A stretch of DNA of 64,000 nucleotides from Aphanomyces cochlioides (lineage: Eukaryota; Oomycota; Saprolegniomycetes; Saprolegniales; Verrucalvaceae). The stretch is from the NCBI GenBank assembly GCA_019828595.1, contig JAHQRK010000016.1, forward strand, positions 1,612,001 to 1,676,000, given 5' to 3'. Of this stretch, positions 20,443-29,529 are shown one piece after another. Each line of letters starts with the position of its first letter. The first letter of the stretch is position 1. The position numbers and the translations under genes are program-made. A model generated the notes under the pieces. That model saw only the letters and a program-made list of their open reading frames with translations. It had not been told where the DNA came from and did no database searches.

Positions 20443-20462
20443 GTGAGCTGACGGCTCACTCA
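20440..20462 (+). promoter_or_regulatory. Hairpin overlapping the ORF2 stop codon
   Basis: TGAGTGAGC (20440-20448, including the TGA stop) pairs perfectly over 9 bp with GCTCACTCA (20454-20462). The loop is TGACG. G, H and I keep the stem; I and the antisense fragment have the loop TAACG. A has one mismatch and E/F lose one base of the 3' arm. A candidate recognition structure for the RT. Confidence 0.75.
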
Positions 20463-20588
20463 CTTCATCTCCTGTTCAATGACCACTTTGCCATATTCTG
20501 TTTTCCAAGTTCTATTTATACAGTACGAGGCAAATTAGTAAGTCATTAGGGCCTTTGCTCAAAAATAAGGTTAATACAACTCATTTAA
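20443..20588 (+). other. 3' UTR of copy D (146 nt)
   Basis: Contains the 3' arm of the stop-codon hairpin, a TTCTATTTATACAG stretch, the 14-mer GTACGAGGCAAATT (20523-20536) complementary to the 5' leader, and a fixed terminus ATACAACTCATTTAA. There is no poly(A) and no terminal microsatellite. Expected to hold the RT recognition signal. Confidence 0.8.
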
Positions 20589-21066
20589 TCAACTGGCTGT
20601 AGGTCAGAATTTGGGTCTTGTCTACGTTGAGTCGGAAACCAGACTTGTCGCAAAAGGTTTGAACCAATGCAAGCTGCCGGTGGAGGCACGTCTCATTTGC
20701 CGCATAGAGTTGCGAGTCGTCGGCAAAGTAACTCCCAGTGTGGTAGCGATCCCCACACTTGATGCCATAGTTGGAGTGTTGCCGTAGGAGTTGGCACATC
20801 GGTTCCAAAGCGATCACAAACAGAAGTGGCGACAGTGGATCACCTTGCAACACACCGCGTGAGGTGTGAACTGGCTTGGACAAGAAGCCGTTCACCAAGA
20901 TGCGAGACTTGCGGCCCGAGTACAGTACGCGAACCATGTCAACAAAGGTTTCGGGAAAGCCATAGTGACGGAGGACGCGGAGCAAGTACGCGTGGTCCAC
21001 GCGATCAAAAGCTTTCTCAAAGTCAAGCAGTGCCACCATCGAGGACGGACTGTGTAGTTTGATGTG
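20589..21066 (-). pseudogene. ORF2 RT-core fragment in the inverted piece
   Basis: On the minus strand this encodes IKLHSPSSMVALLDFEKAFD through FADDSQLYA to KTQILTYSQL, i.e. RT residues about 612-770 including all three catalytic Asp residues. The upstream ORF1 segment is out of frame with it, so no simple fusion protein is expected. Confidence 0.88.
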
Positions 21067-21583
21067 CCAATTCGAGGTGGGCTGCAGCAGACTTGTTAAG
21101 TCGTTGTTTCTTCGCTTTGCCTTTGGTCTTTTTCGGGCGTGGCGCACTTGAATCTTCCAATACAATTCGAGGCACTGTAAAGTCTTCAAACGAGAGTTCC
21201 ACGTCGTCTTCTTCGAGGATATGAAAACGGTTGGATGTCGGCAGGGGATCCAAACGTGGGGACGAAGGCAAAGTACGTTTTGGAGCTGGTCCAGACCGGT
21301 AGCCCGTTACCAATTGAAGGTCCAGCGAGTTCTTGGGCTGCTCACTTGGTGGAGCAAGAGCGGGCGATTCGTTGGTAGACATTTCCACATCTTCTTGTTG
21401 TTTGTCTTGTCCATTGTTGTTAGGGGGATCGCTGTCACCAGACATATCGACATCAGAGCCATGAGAAGGAGCTGTTGGCTGTGGTTGTTCATCTTGACGA
21501 TCTCCAGATGCCTCAGTTGAGTCGGCCTTGCCTTCCGCATTTGTTCCAGGGTCTTGATCATGATCGTCTCCATCATGTTCAGG
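21066..21583 (-). pseudogene. ORF1 fragment in the inverted piece
   Basis: On the minus strand this encodes ORF1 residues about 633-805, from the acidic PEHDGDDHDQDPG linker through the basic RPKKTKGKAKKQR segment to AHLELA. It then runs out of frame into the ORF2 sequence. Both ends of ORF1 are absent. Confidence 0.88.
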
Positions 21584-21646
21584 AGACTTCCGAATTTGCC
21601 TCGTACCCCTCAAGTCAAGAAGTTATCAAGTGCCGCCGCGCTCAAA

Positions 21647-24600
21647 ATGTCCAACGCCAACAGCTGTTCCGAGCTCCGTGTGACCAACACTCACGGAGTC
21701 ACCATCATTCCAGGTATTGTATCACCTCACCCACTTTCGTCGTCCAATCAGGATGGCGGAAGTGGTGTGAGTAATGTCGCTACACCTAACCCTAGGGCCG
21801 AAGTGGAGGTCGAGTTCGACCCCAACAGCGTCTCTGGAGACCAATCTGCGTCTCGCTCCCCCAGCGCTTCACCTGGTGCTCCACTCGCCGGAGTTCCAGG
21901 GGGGGTCAACCTCAGTGGGTCAGTGGTTGACCCCCAGACCACTGTCGTTAACTTGTCTAGCGAAGCCCTCACTCAGGAGGGCGAACCACTGGGGCCTTGT
22001 GCCTGTGGTGGCTGCTTCCCTGGACTCCAATTGGAGTCGATCCCCAGTGAAGGCGGCGAGAAAACGGGGTCCATGCCAGCCCTAGAGGCTACGAGGGCCC
22101 CCCCTATGGGCACACCCTGCGGTTCTGTCTACTTCCCCCCAGGGGCCTCTTCGGAGGGGCGGGGGCGGTATCCCGATTTGGGTTCTCGCCGGAGCAATGG
22201 TGTACCCCAGTCACCGTGCTGCGGGGATGGCATGGATTCCCCTTCTACCCCTGTCACTGGGGGTCTGGCCCCGGCCTTTCTCGTGACCAATGGGACTGAG
22301 CCAGCAGCCACCAACCGCGTCGCCCCCTGTGCTGAGCCTCCTAGAACGGGAGAGGAAGAAGAAAAATCTCAAGAGGACGTGGATATGGTCTCTGGAGACG
22401 CCGAGGGGAAGGATTCTACTGAAACCGAGGCCTTAACCGACGAGGGAAATACTCAAATTCACTCGGAGGTGGATGGGTCAGGCGACATTAACGGCCAAGC
22501 GAAGCCGTGTGATACTCCTGGAGAAGTTATTCAAGAGGAACAATCGACAAACAATGACAATGACCAGTCAAATCAAGACATTGTCGACAAATCCGTTGCT
22601 CAAGGAAATGGCGCTGTTGATCCTCCTACCGCGGCAGACAAAATACAAGGCGATCAAGAGCAACAAAACGCTGAAAAGGCCAATCCATGGACGCAAAAGA
22701 CTCCCGGCAAGGATTCAGCTTCGTCCAAGAAAGATTCCAAGCAAGGCAATGCCCCCAAAGGCGCGAAACATCGCAACACTGGTGCTCATGCTATTGCCGA
22801 TGACGATATTGCGCGATGCGAGGCCATGGCGGACGCATTCTACAAAGACTCTGGTGACATGGACGCCTTCATTGAAAACATTTTGCTCACCCCCCAGTCC
22901 CAAGTGTACGAGCTCACAGTCAAGTTGGGCGAAGCCTACAAGGACTGGTCCGAAAAAGTCATATGCGATCAATTTGTCAAGGAAAATCCTGGTTCGTTAT
23001 GGGGCTCCAAATTTCCGAACATTTTGATCCACAAGAAGAACCCACAGACCATTGTGATCTCAAGTTACAACTTGTCTACGTGCGTGGAAATGGGAGGCAC
23101 AACGTTTCGACTTGGTGGCAAAGACTTCCTGGTTCCCAAATACTCGCGTTATGGCAACAACTACTACGTTACGTTCAACAAGGTCAGTCACCCTTCGATG
23201 GCCAAGGCAATTGTCAAGAAAATGGCTGCATTGACCAAGTCAGTGATAGCAGCATTCAACCCTACTGCTGGTCAGAACATCAAGTCGCCGCATTTGAGAG
23301 TCATTTTCAAGTCGTCTGCGCCTCCTGCAGTGTTGGTACCAAAATCCGGCGACGCACTACGCGAAATCACCATTACGGATCCGTCGGGTCAGCCTTTTGT
23401 CGTCGTGTTTCAGCACAAGATCGCTGCTCTGAACAAGACATTGCCTCCGTCGATTGTTTCACGACGTGCAGAGGCCAAGGCTGAAAAAGCGAAGGCAAAA
23501 GCGGCCAAGGCAGCGGCAAAATCTCCTCCGTCAGGAGAAAAAGAACCTGAACATGATGGAGACGATCATGATCAAGACCCTGGAACAAATGCGGAAGGCA
23601 AGGCCGACTCAACTGAGGCATCTGAAGATGGTCAAGATGAACAACCACAGCCAACAGCTCCTTCTCATGGCTCTGATGTCGATATGTCTGGTGACAGCGA
23701 TCCCCCTAACAACAATGGACAAGACAAACAACAAGAAGATGTGGAAATGTCTACCAACGAATCGCCCGCTCTTGCTCCACCAAGTGAGCAGCCCAAGAAC
23801 TCGCTGGACCTTCAATTGGTAACGGGCTACCGGTCTGGACCAGCTCCAAAACGTACTTTGCCTTCGTCCCCACGTTTGGATCCCCTGCCGACATCCAACC
23901 GTTTTCATATCCTCGAAGAAGACGACGTGGAACTCTCGTTTGAAGACTTTGCAGTGCCTCGAATTGTATTGGAAGATTCAAGTGCGCCACGCCCGAAAAA
24001 GACCAAAGGCAAAGCGAAGAAACAACGACTTAACAAGTCTGCTGCAGCCCACCTCGAATTGGCGAAGAAGATCATTCGAGACAAGAAAGTCGAAGGCAGT
24101 ATCACCGAATGTCAACGCATTTTGCGAGATGATCCTCAGCTCGTTTCACATGCTATGTACGCACAAGATGAAGACCTCAGTTTGTTTCAGTCACTTGTTG
24201 CAACCAAGACTATTGAGCGCAAGATGGCTTTGTTAAAAGCTCAAGGCAAGCCTCACAACTACAAACATCACGTCAACTTCATGGCTCAATACAAGATTCA
24301 CCCGTCAGAAATCTTGGAAGAATTGACCACGGACATACCAGAGATCAAGCGCATCCTCTTTGCACTTGCTACGATTGACTTATTCCTCTCAAATCGGGCC
24401 CCAGACCTCTACACAAACTCGGAGGCACTGACTGTTCTATTGAACCAAGAAGCAACAAGATTGCCTGACACCAACTGCTTGACGGACTGGTCGCTGTTTG
24501 CTTTGATCGAAAACTTCAGCGACAATCTCGAGAAGTTCACTTTGCCGGCTCCCGTCTTGTCGGCCATCTCGATGCTCAAAAGCATCACCAACAATTACCA

Positions 24601-24685
24601 CATCGACGAGCTCTGCAGCAAAGCTCACCACTCCATGAACGCCGACGAAATTGATCCCCTCGATTTGGAGGACGATCAACTCTAA
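21647..24685 (+). CDS. LINE ORF1 protein (1012 aa), copy E
   Basis: Same length and architecture as ORF1 of D. It differs at scattered residues (VTNTHG for ETNTHG, ATPNP for STPNP, EVIQEE for EVNQEE, GEAYKD for GEGYKD, LVSHAM for LVAHAM). It appears identical to ORF1 of F, marking an E/F lineage distinct from B/C/D and G/H/I. TAA at 24683-24685; the ORF2 ATG follows after 78 nt in the same frame. Confidence 0.85.
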   Translation: MSNANSCSELRVTNTHGVTIIPGIVSPHPLSSSNQDGGSGVSNVATPNPRAEVEVEFDPNSVSGDQSASRSPSASPGAPLAGVPGGVNLSGSVVDPQTTVVNLSSEALTQEGEPLGPCACGGCFPGLQLESIPSEGGEKTGSMPALEATRAPPMGTPCGSVYFPPGASSEGRGRYPDLGSRRSNGVPQSPCCGDGMDSPSTPVTGGLAPAFLVTNGTEPAATNRVAPCAEPPRTGEEEEKSQEDVDMVSGDAEGKDSTETEALTDEGNTQIHSEVDGSGDINGQAKPCDTPGEVIQEEQSTNNDNDQSNQDIVDKSVAQGNGAVDPPTAADKIQGDQEQQNAEKANPWTQKTPGKDSASSKKDSKQGNAPKGAKHRNTGAHAIADDDIARCEAMADAFYKDSGDMDAFIENILLTPQSQVYELTVKLGEAYKDWSEKVICDQFVKENPGSLWGSKFPNILIHKKNPQTIVISSYNLSTCVEMGGTTFRLGGKDFLVPKYSRYGNNYYVTFNKVSHPSMAKAIVKKMAALTKSVIAAFNPTAGQNIKSPHLRVIFKSSAPPAVLVPKSGDALREITITDPSGQPFVVVFQHKIAALNKTLPPSIVSRRAEAKAEKAKAKAAKAAAKSPPSGEKEPEHDGDDHDQDPGTNAEGKADSTEASEDGQDEQPQPTAPSHGSDVDMSGDSDPPNNNGQDKQQEDVEMSTNESPALAPPSEQPKNSLDLQLVTGYRSGPAPKRTLPSSPRLDPLPTSNRFHILEEDDVELSFEDFAVPRIVLEDSSAPRPKKTKGKAKKQRLNKSAAAHLELAKKIIRDKKVEGSITECQRILRDDPQLVSHAMYAQDEDLSLFQSLVATKTIERKMALLKAQGKPHNYKHHVNFMAQYKIHPSEILEELTTDIPEIKRILFALATIDLFLSNRAPDLYTNSEALTVLLNQEATRLPDTNCLTDWSLFALIENFSDNLEKFTLPAPVLSAISMLKSITNNYHIDELCSKAHHSMNADEIDPLDLEDDQL

Positions 24686-24763
24686 GGCTTCTATCCCCTG
24701 CTTCAATCCATTTCAACCTCCCCTCTGACCCCTCCATTCTACTCATTTTCATCTGTACTCGTG

Positions 24764-27700
24764 ATGATTGACAACAACTTCTCCGATGTCCCAACTGAAC
24801 TCGTGGACTGGGACCCACAAATCATCTCCCTCAACACCAATGGCTTCTCCAACAGTCATCGGTACATCCTCGACAAACTATCAAGTGTTCACGACGTTTC
24901 CTTTATCCAAGAAACCCGTTTCCGCACGCCAAGTCTCCACGACCGTGTTGCGTTCCATTGGCAACGCATCACAAACCACGAAGGCTCTTTGTTCTTTGAA
25001 GAGCCTATTTACCCTGAAGTATCCACGTCGCCAGCCACTGGAGGTCTGGCTACGTTGATACATCCTCACTCTCCTTTGAAGAACGCCACTCAAGTCCCTC
25101 ATGACAACCCAGTGCTTCGTGGTCGTTATCTACAAGTGCGATGTACTCTGGGTCCACTGACAGTCGTTCTCCACAATATCTATGCGCCGGCAGCCTTCCA
25201 ACAACGAGCAAGTTACTTCGAAGAATTGCCACGCGACTTTCCTCCACATGCGCTCCACATTGTTGGAGGAGATTTCAACTGCACTCTCAACAAAGATTTG
25301 GATTCGTTGAGACCCAGTACCTCCACCATGGCCGGCACCCTTCAACTGGAACAATGGATGCACAGTTTGTCTCTGGTGGATCTGTTTCGCCGTCAAAACC
25401 CCGTGGCAAGAACCTTCACAAGTCCCACACTCACCAACCGACTCGACTACATCTTTTGTTCGTCCACCTTGGCGGGTCTTCGTCATTGGAAGGCGACGCA
25501 CATGCCACACGTTCCACAGGCTGACCACGTGGCTTGTCGTATCATCTCAAAGCGTCAAACATTGCGCCATGGCTCTGGATCATGGAAAGCTCCAACTTGG
25601 CTACTTCGTCTACCACGAGCGGCCGAGATTGTTCATGGATGTCTGGATCGATTTTTGGACAAGTCTCCATCATTCCACAATATCTCCAAGGCCTACGACA
25701 TGCTGGTCAATGATATCCGCTCCCAACTCAAAGAATTCCATTCTCAACGATTGGAGAAACAACGTCTGCCGTTGAAGAAGTTAGCTGTCGAGATCGCTTC
25801 GCTTTTGCAAGTCCCCAACATGCGTCAAGATTCAGTGCTGGTGGATCGAGTGCGAGACCTTCAAAAGCAAATTCACGAGCTGCAAGATCGAGACAAGCAG
25901 TTTCGTCAAGACCAGGCGTTCCAACTTCACTTGTATAAAGCAGAGCGCTCGTCCAAGTTCCACTTCATGTCCCCTGTCCCTACCCCCTTGAAGAAGACAG
26001 TCTTCAAAGAGTTGGTGGATGTCAATGGAAATGTTGTCTCCAATCAACAAGGCATGTCTGACGTCCTGGTCGACTACTACAAGGACTTGTTTGCAGCTCC
26101 CGACGTGCAGCGATCTGGAGACGAAGTGTCGTCATTTCTGACCCCATTGACTCGACACAAGCAACTGCCAGAGCAAGCCCAGAAAGAGCTGTCGGCTCCC
26201 TTGCGCGCCAACGAGTTCTATCATGCTATTCGACACAGCAGTTCGAACTCAGCGCCAGGTCCCAACGCTCTGCCATTCGAAGTCCTCAAACTTGCACCTC
26301 ACAAGTGGTCGTTGGTATTGGAGCTGCTATTCACACACCAGCTCCATTCTCACCCTCGCTTGACTCCCATGCAACTTGTCAGTACGCTGGTGTTGCTGCA
26401 CAAGAAAGGCCCCAAGTCACAAGCCAAGAACTATCGGCCCATTAGCCTACTCAACACGGATGTGAAAATCCTGACGAGTATTCTGGCTTATCGACTCCAG
26501 CGCCACATTCGACACATCATCCACCCGGACCAGCAAGGCTTTATCCGTCGAAGCAATATCCAAACCAATATTGCACGACTGGATGACATGCTGCACCACA
26601 TTAAACTACACAGTCCGTCCTCGATGGTGGCACTGCTTGACTTTGAGAAAGCTTTTGATCGCGTGGACCACGCGTACTTGCTCCGCGTCCTCCGTCACTA
26701 TGGCTTTCCCGAAACCTTTGTTGACATGGTTCGCGTACTGTACTCGGGCCGCAAGTCTCGCATCTTGGTGAACGGCTTCTTGTCCAAGCCAGTTCACATC
26801 TCACGCGGTGTGTTGCAAGGTGATCCACTGTCGCCACTTCTGTTTGTGATCGCTTTGGAACCGATGTGCCAACTCCTACGGCAACACTCCAACTATGGCA
26901 TCAAGTGTGGGGATCACTACCACACTGGGAGTTACTTTGCCGACGACTCGCAACTCTATGCGGCAAATGAGACGTGCCTCCACCGGCAGCTTGCATTGGT
27001 TCAAACCTTTTGCGACAAGTCTGGTTTCCGACTCAACGTAGACAAGACCCAAATTCTGACCTACAGCCAGTTGAATGGGAACCTTGCCTCACTACAAGTT
27101 ACTTCCGACAGTCCCGTGAAGGCTCTTGGTATCTTGGTTGCGCCCAATCTTTCTCCATTGGCACGTTTCAATTACGTGTTTGAGAAGTTTGTGGCTCGCT
27201 TGTCTTTGTGGCTCTACAAGGCTCGAACCATGGCCGGAAAAGTCACTATCCTGCACAGCATATGTCTGCCTGTGTTATGGTACCAACTGGCTTTTGTCCC
27301 TGCCGACAAAGACCTGGCCAAAAAGATCGACAAGGCCATGCTTCAATTTATGCATGGTGAAGAAATCAACCCATCCTCCTCTGTCCATGGCCTCCGTTTG
27401 ATCAAAAAGGAGATCATATTCATGCCGAAGAAGTCCGGTGGCTTAGGCCTGCACCATGCACTTGCTTTATGGCAACAACACAACCGCTCTGTCATGATCA
27501 GATGCATTCAAGCCATCACCACCCCACCCCGCAAGTCTGCCATGTCTGCCTGGATTACGCCGGGCTATACTCTCCTCGAGAAGGCTTTTCATCCATGGGG
27601 TTCCCCCCGAGATCTCCTCTTGGCAAATGGCTCTTCTGCATTCATCAGACAACTGTACAAGAATCCCAATATCACTCCAATGTGGAAAGCCTTATTGAGT

Positions 27701-28819
27701 AGCTGGTTTGAATCCCGCTGGACTCCGTACGGCTGTCCAAATCACATCTCATCTTTGGATGTTCCCCTTTGGCACAACTCGTATCTGCCTGGACTCGAAG
27801 ACCTATACGATCAGTGCTCTACATCGACGCAAGACCAAGCCAATGTATTGGCTTCGCTTCACATCACGAAGTTGTCGCATTTGTTGACTCCGTGTCAGCG
27901 AGTTTGGCCAGCTTCGATCTTGTTCGACAAAATCAACCGTGCCTGCCGCCAAGCCAATTTTGTCCCTCCAACGAAACAATGGATCTCAATCTTGGTGACC
28001 AAGTTATCACGATTGTTTGAGATTGTTTCTGAAGAGGATGCTCCCGTGTTCCACTTGCCGACGCCAAGCTCTGAATGGATGGAATGGCACTGGATAATTC
28101 ACCCTGACTCGAGTCCGATCTTGTTGGCGCTTGCGACTTCGAAATCGGCTAAGATCAGAGCTTCTCCAGCTGTCAGCTCGTCCATTCTTCCTACCAAGCA
28201 TCTCAACCTGCCATCCAACTTTTACGAAGACCCCAAGCGCCTTACCCAACTTGCCGCCTTCCTCCAACCCGACCACATTCTCCCTCGATATGGAGAGTTC
28301 ATTTTCAAGACCCTTCTCCGCGCCAACGCCATGCAATATCTGTTTCAGTACCAAGACCCCAAGCCGACGTGTGTCTTCTGTCGTGTCAATGAGACGTACG
28401 AGCATTTCCTGTTCTCTTGTGGATATGGTCAATCTGTTTGGTATTCCTTCAAGACAATCCAGCGACTGCTCGAGTGTTCCTTTCCGTCCACGTGTCTGGA
28501 AATGTTCTACGAGACGCCCAAGCCGTCCGATGGATACTACATCCGTGGCTATCTGAAGATCTGGCCGATTGTCCGAGCCTGCGTGTATTATCAAATATGG
28601 CTCCAACGTGCCGATCGCACCTTTCGACCCGACCTCACAGCGAAGAGTCCGATAGAAGTTGCCATTCATGCTGCCTCTTTGATCAAGCTACATCTACAAC
28701 AGCTCCTGGTTGATCTCCCTCTCAAGAAGGGATACACCAAGGTATTCAATGTGCTCAAGCATCTATCTTCGGACCCCTGGTTACGTCAACACGCCATTCC
28801 TGACAGTGTCGTTTCATGA
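24764..28819 (+). CDS. LINE ORF2: endonuclease-RT-CCHC (1351 aa), intact, copy E
   Basis: Full-length, without stops or shifts. Endonuclease motifs SLNTNG, QET, GGDFN, RLDYIF and ADH are present. RT motifs QQGF, LLDFEKAFDR, QGDPLSP and FADD, and the C-x2-C-x7-H-x4-C finger, are all there. Private changes include APDVQRS (usually APEVQRS) and GDHYHTG (usually GDRYHTG), neither at a recognised catalytic position. Stop TGA at 28817-28819. Confidence 0.95.
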   Translation: MIDNNFSDVPTELVDWDPQIISLNTNGFSNSHRYILDKLSSVHDVSFIQETRFRTPSLHDRVAFHWQRITNHEGSLFFEEPIYPEVSTSPATGGLATLIHPHSPLKNATQVPHDNPVLRGRYLQVRCTLGPLTVVLHNIYAPAAFQQRASYFEELPRDFPPHALHIVGGDFNCTLNKDLDSLRPSTSTMAGTLQLEQWMHSLSLVDLFRRQNPVARTFTSPTLTNRLDYIFCSSTLAGLRHWKATHMPHVPQADHVACRIISKRQTLRHGSGSWKAPTWLLRLPRAAEIVHGCLDRFLDKSPSFHNISKAYDMLVNDIRSQLKEFHSQRLEKQRLPLKKLAVEIASLLQVPNMRQDSVLVDRVRDLQKQIHELQDRDKQFRQDQAFQLHLYKAERSSKFHFMSPVPTPLKKTVFKELVDVNGNVVSNQQGMSDVLVDYYKDLFAAPDVQRSGDEVSSFLTPLTRHKQLPEQAQKELSAPLRANEFYHAIRHSSSNSAPGPNALPFEVLKLAPHKWSLVLELLFTHQLHSHPRLTPMQLVSTLVLLHKKGPKSQAKNYRPISLLNTDVKILTSILAYRLQRHIRHIIHPDQQGFIRRSNIQTNIARLDDMLHHIKLHSPSSMVALLDFEKAFDRVDHAYLLRVLRHYGFPETFVDMVRVLYSGRKSRILVNGFLSKPVHISRGVLQGDPLSPLLFVIALEPMCQLLRQHSNYGIKCGDHYHTGSYFADDSQLYAANETCLHRQLALVQTFCDKSGFRLNVDKTQILTYSQLNGNLASLQVTSDSPVKALGILVAPNLSPLARFNYVFEKFVARLSLWLYKARTMAGKVTILHSICLPVLWYQLAFVPADKDLAKKIDKAMLQFMHGEEINPSSSVHGLRLIKKEIIFMPKKSGGLGLHHALALWQQHNRSVMIRCIQAITTPPRKSAMSAWITPGYTLLEKAFHPWGSPRDLLLANGSSAFIRQLYKNPNITPMWKALLSSWFESRWTPYGCPNHISSLDVPLWHNSYLPGLEDLYDQCSTSTQDQANVLASLHITKLSHLLTPCQRVWPASILFDKINRACRQANFVPPTKQWISILVTKLSRLFEIVSEEDAPVFHLPTPSSEWMEWHWIIHPDSSPILLALATSKSAKIRASPAVSSSILPTKHLNLPSNFYEDPKRLTQLAAFLQPDHILPRYGEFIFKTLLRANAMQYLFQYQDPKPTCVFCRVNETYEHFLFSCGYGQSVWYSFKTIQRLLECSFPSTCLEMFYETPKPSDGYYIRGYLKIWPIVRACVYYQIWLQRADRTFRPDLTAKSPIEVAIHAASLIKLHLQQLLVDLPLKKGYTKVFNVLKHLSSDPWLRQHAIPDSVVS

Positions 28820-28964
28820 GTGAGCTGACGGCTCACCACTTCATCTCCTGTTCAATGACCACTTTGCCATATTCTGTTTTCCAAGTTCTATTTATACAGT
28901 ACGAGGCAAATTAGTAAGTCATTAGGGCCTTTGCTCAAAAATAAGGTTAATACAACTCATTTAA
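28820..28964 (+). other. 3' UTR of copy E (145 nt)
   Basis: As in D, but one base is missing in the hairpin's 3' arm, which shortens the perfect stem. F carries the same deletion. The complementary 14-mer and the CTCATTTAA terminus are intact. Confidence 0.8.
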
Positions 28965-29468
28965 CCAAGCATCAACTTGGTCCGAAATCAACACGCGAGA
29001 GTCCCAAGCATACCCCACAAAATGCATCTCGATGCCACTTTTTCTCCACTTTTGGTACCCACGTGCCACATGCATATCTCGACCCCATCGAGATACCCAC
29101 TCGCCACGTCTGGCATGTTTGAAAGGTGTCATGCTCGTGTGGTGGACGACCAAGCATCAACTTGGTCCGAAATCAACACGCGAGAGTCCCAAGCATACCC
29201 CACAAACTGCATCTCGATGCCATTTTTTCTCCACTTTTGGTACCCACGTGCCACATGAATGTCTCGACCCCATCGAGACACCCACTCGCCACGTCTGGCA
29301 TGTTTGAAAGGTGTCATGCTCGTGTGGTGGACGACCAAGCATCAACTTGGTCCGAAATCAACACGCGATAGTCCCAAGCATACCCCACAAAATGCATCTC
29401 GATGCCACTTTTTCTCCACTTTTGGTACCCACGTGCCACATGCACATCTCGACCCCATCGAGATACCC
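28965..29468. repeat. Satellite block S2 (about 2.7 monomers)
   Basis: Starts at CCAAGCATCAACTTGG, inside the monomer's GACCAAG dyad, and ends at GAGATACCCAC. One monomer has the doubly changed stem TGTCTCGA/TCGAGACA (29260-29280). It contains both AAAATGC and AAACTGC variants. It is 740 bp, exactly four monomers, shorter than S3 when a 1-bp deletion in S3 is allowed for, and it shares both end points with S3. Confidence 0.95.
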
Positions 29469-29529
29469 ACTTCCGAATTTGCCTCGTACCCCTCAAGTCA
29501 AGAAGTTATCAAGTGCCGCCGCGCTCAAA

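Larger units (their letters stand above)
13209..20588 (+). mobile_element. Full-length LINE copy D (7380 bp), both ORFs open
   Basis: Runs from 5' terminus ACTTCCGAATTTGCC to 3' terminus AACTCATTTAA. It contains a 61-nt 5' UTR, ORF1, a 78-nt spacer, ORF2 and a 146-nt 3' UTR. There are no LTRs and no poly(A). The left neighbour is truncated ORF1 of C (one-base overlap, A). The right neighbour is the inverted fragment (TTAA/TCAACTGG). No target-site duplication is visible, so at least one flank has been rearranged since insertion. It carries a Phe-to-Ile change in the RT (18163-18165) that may impair activity. Confidence 0.96.
20589..21583 (-). mobile_element. Inverted, internally deleted LINE fragment
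   Basis: On the minus strand, ORF1 sequence (21583 down to 21066) is joined to ORF2 RT sequence (21066 down to 20589), with one shared base at the join. The missing part corresponds to D 15687-18220, 2534 bp. Neither element end is present. The fragment is bounded by the 3' end of D on one side and, after two extra bases (AG, 21584-21585), by the 5' end of E. Its ORF1 variant SGDRQ matches the G/H/I lineage. Confidence 0.9.
21586..28964 (+). mobile_element. Full-length LINE copy E (7379 bp), both ORFs intact
   Basis: Complete from ACTTCCG to CATTTAA, with both ORFs open at full length and all endonuclease, RT and finger residues present, including QQGF. The only structural loss is one base in the 3' arm of the stop-codon hairpin (GCTCACCACTT). 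The left flank is the inverted fragment. The right flank is satellite starting CCAAGCATC, a junction shared exactly with copy F. The best candidate here for a retrotransposition-competent copy. Confidence 0.96.

Noticed and set aside
13209..20588. LTRs or poly(A)/microsatellite tail on the element.
   Set aside because: No direct terminal repeats are present; all copies end at the same CTCATTTAA and pass straight into the target DNA.
20589..21189. A minus-strand ORF of about 200 aa joining an ORF1 segment to the RT core as a real fusion gene.
   Set aside because: The ORF1 part is read in the wrong frame and both element ends are missing, so it is a rearranged fragment.
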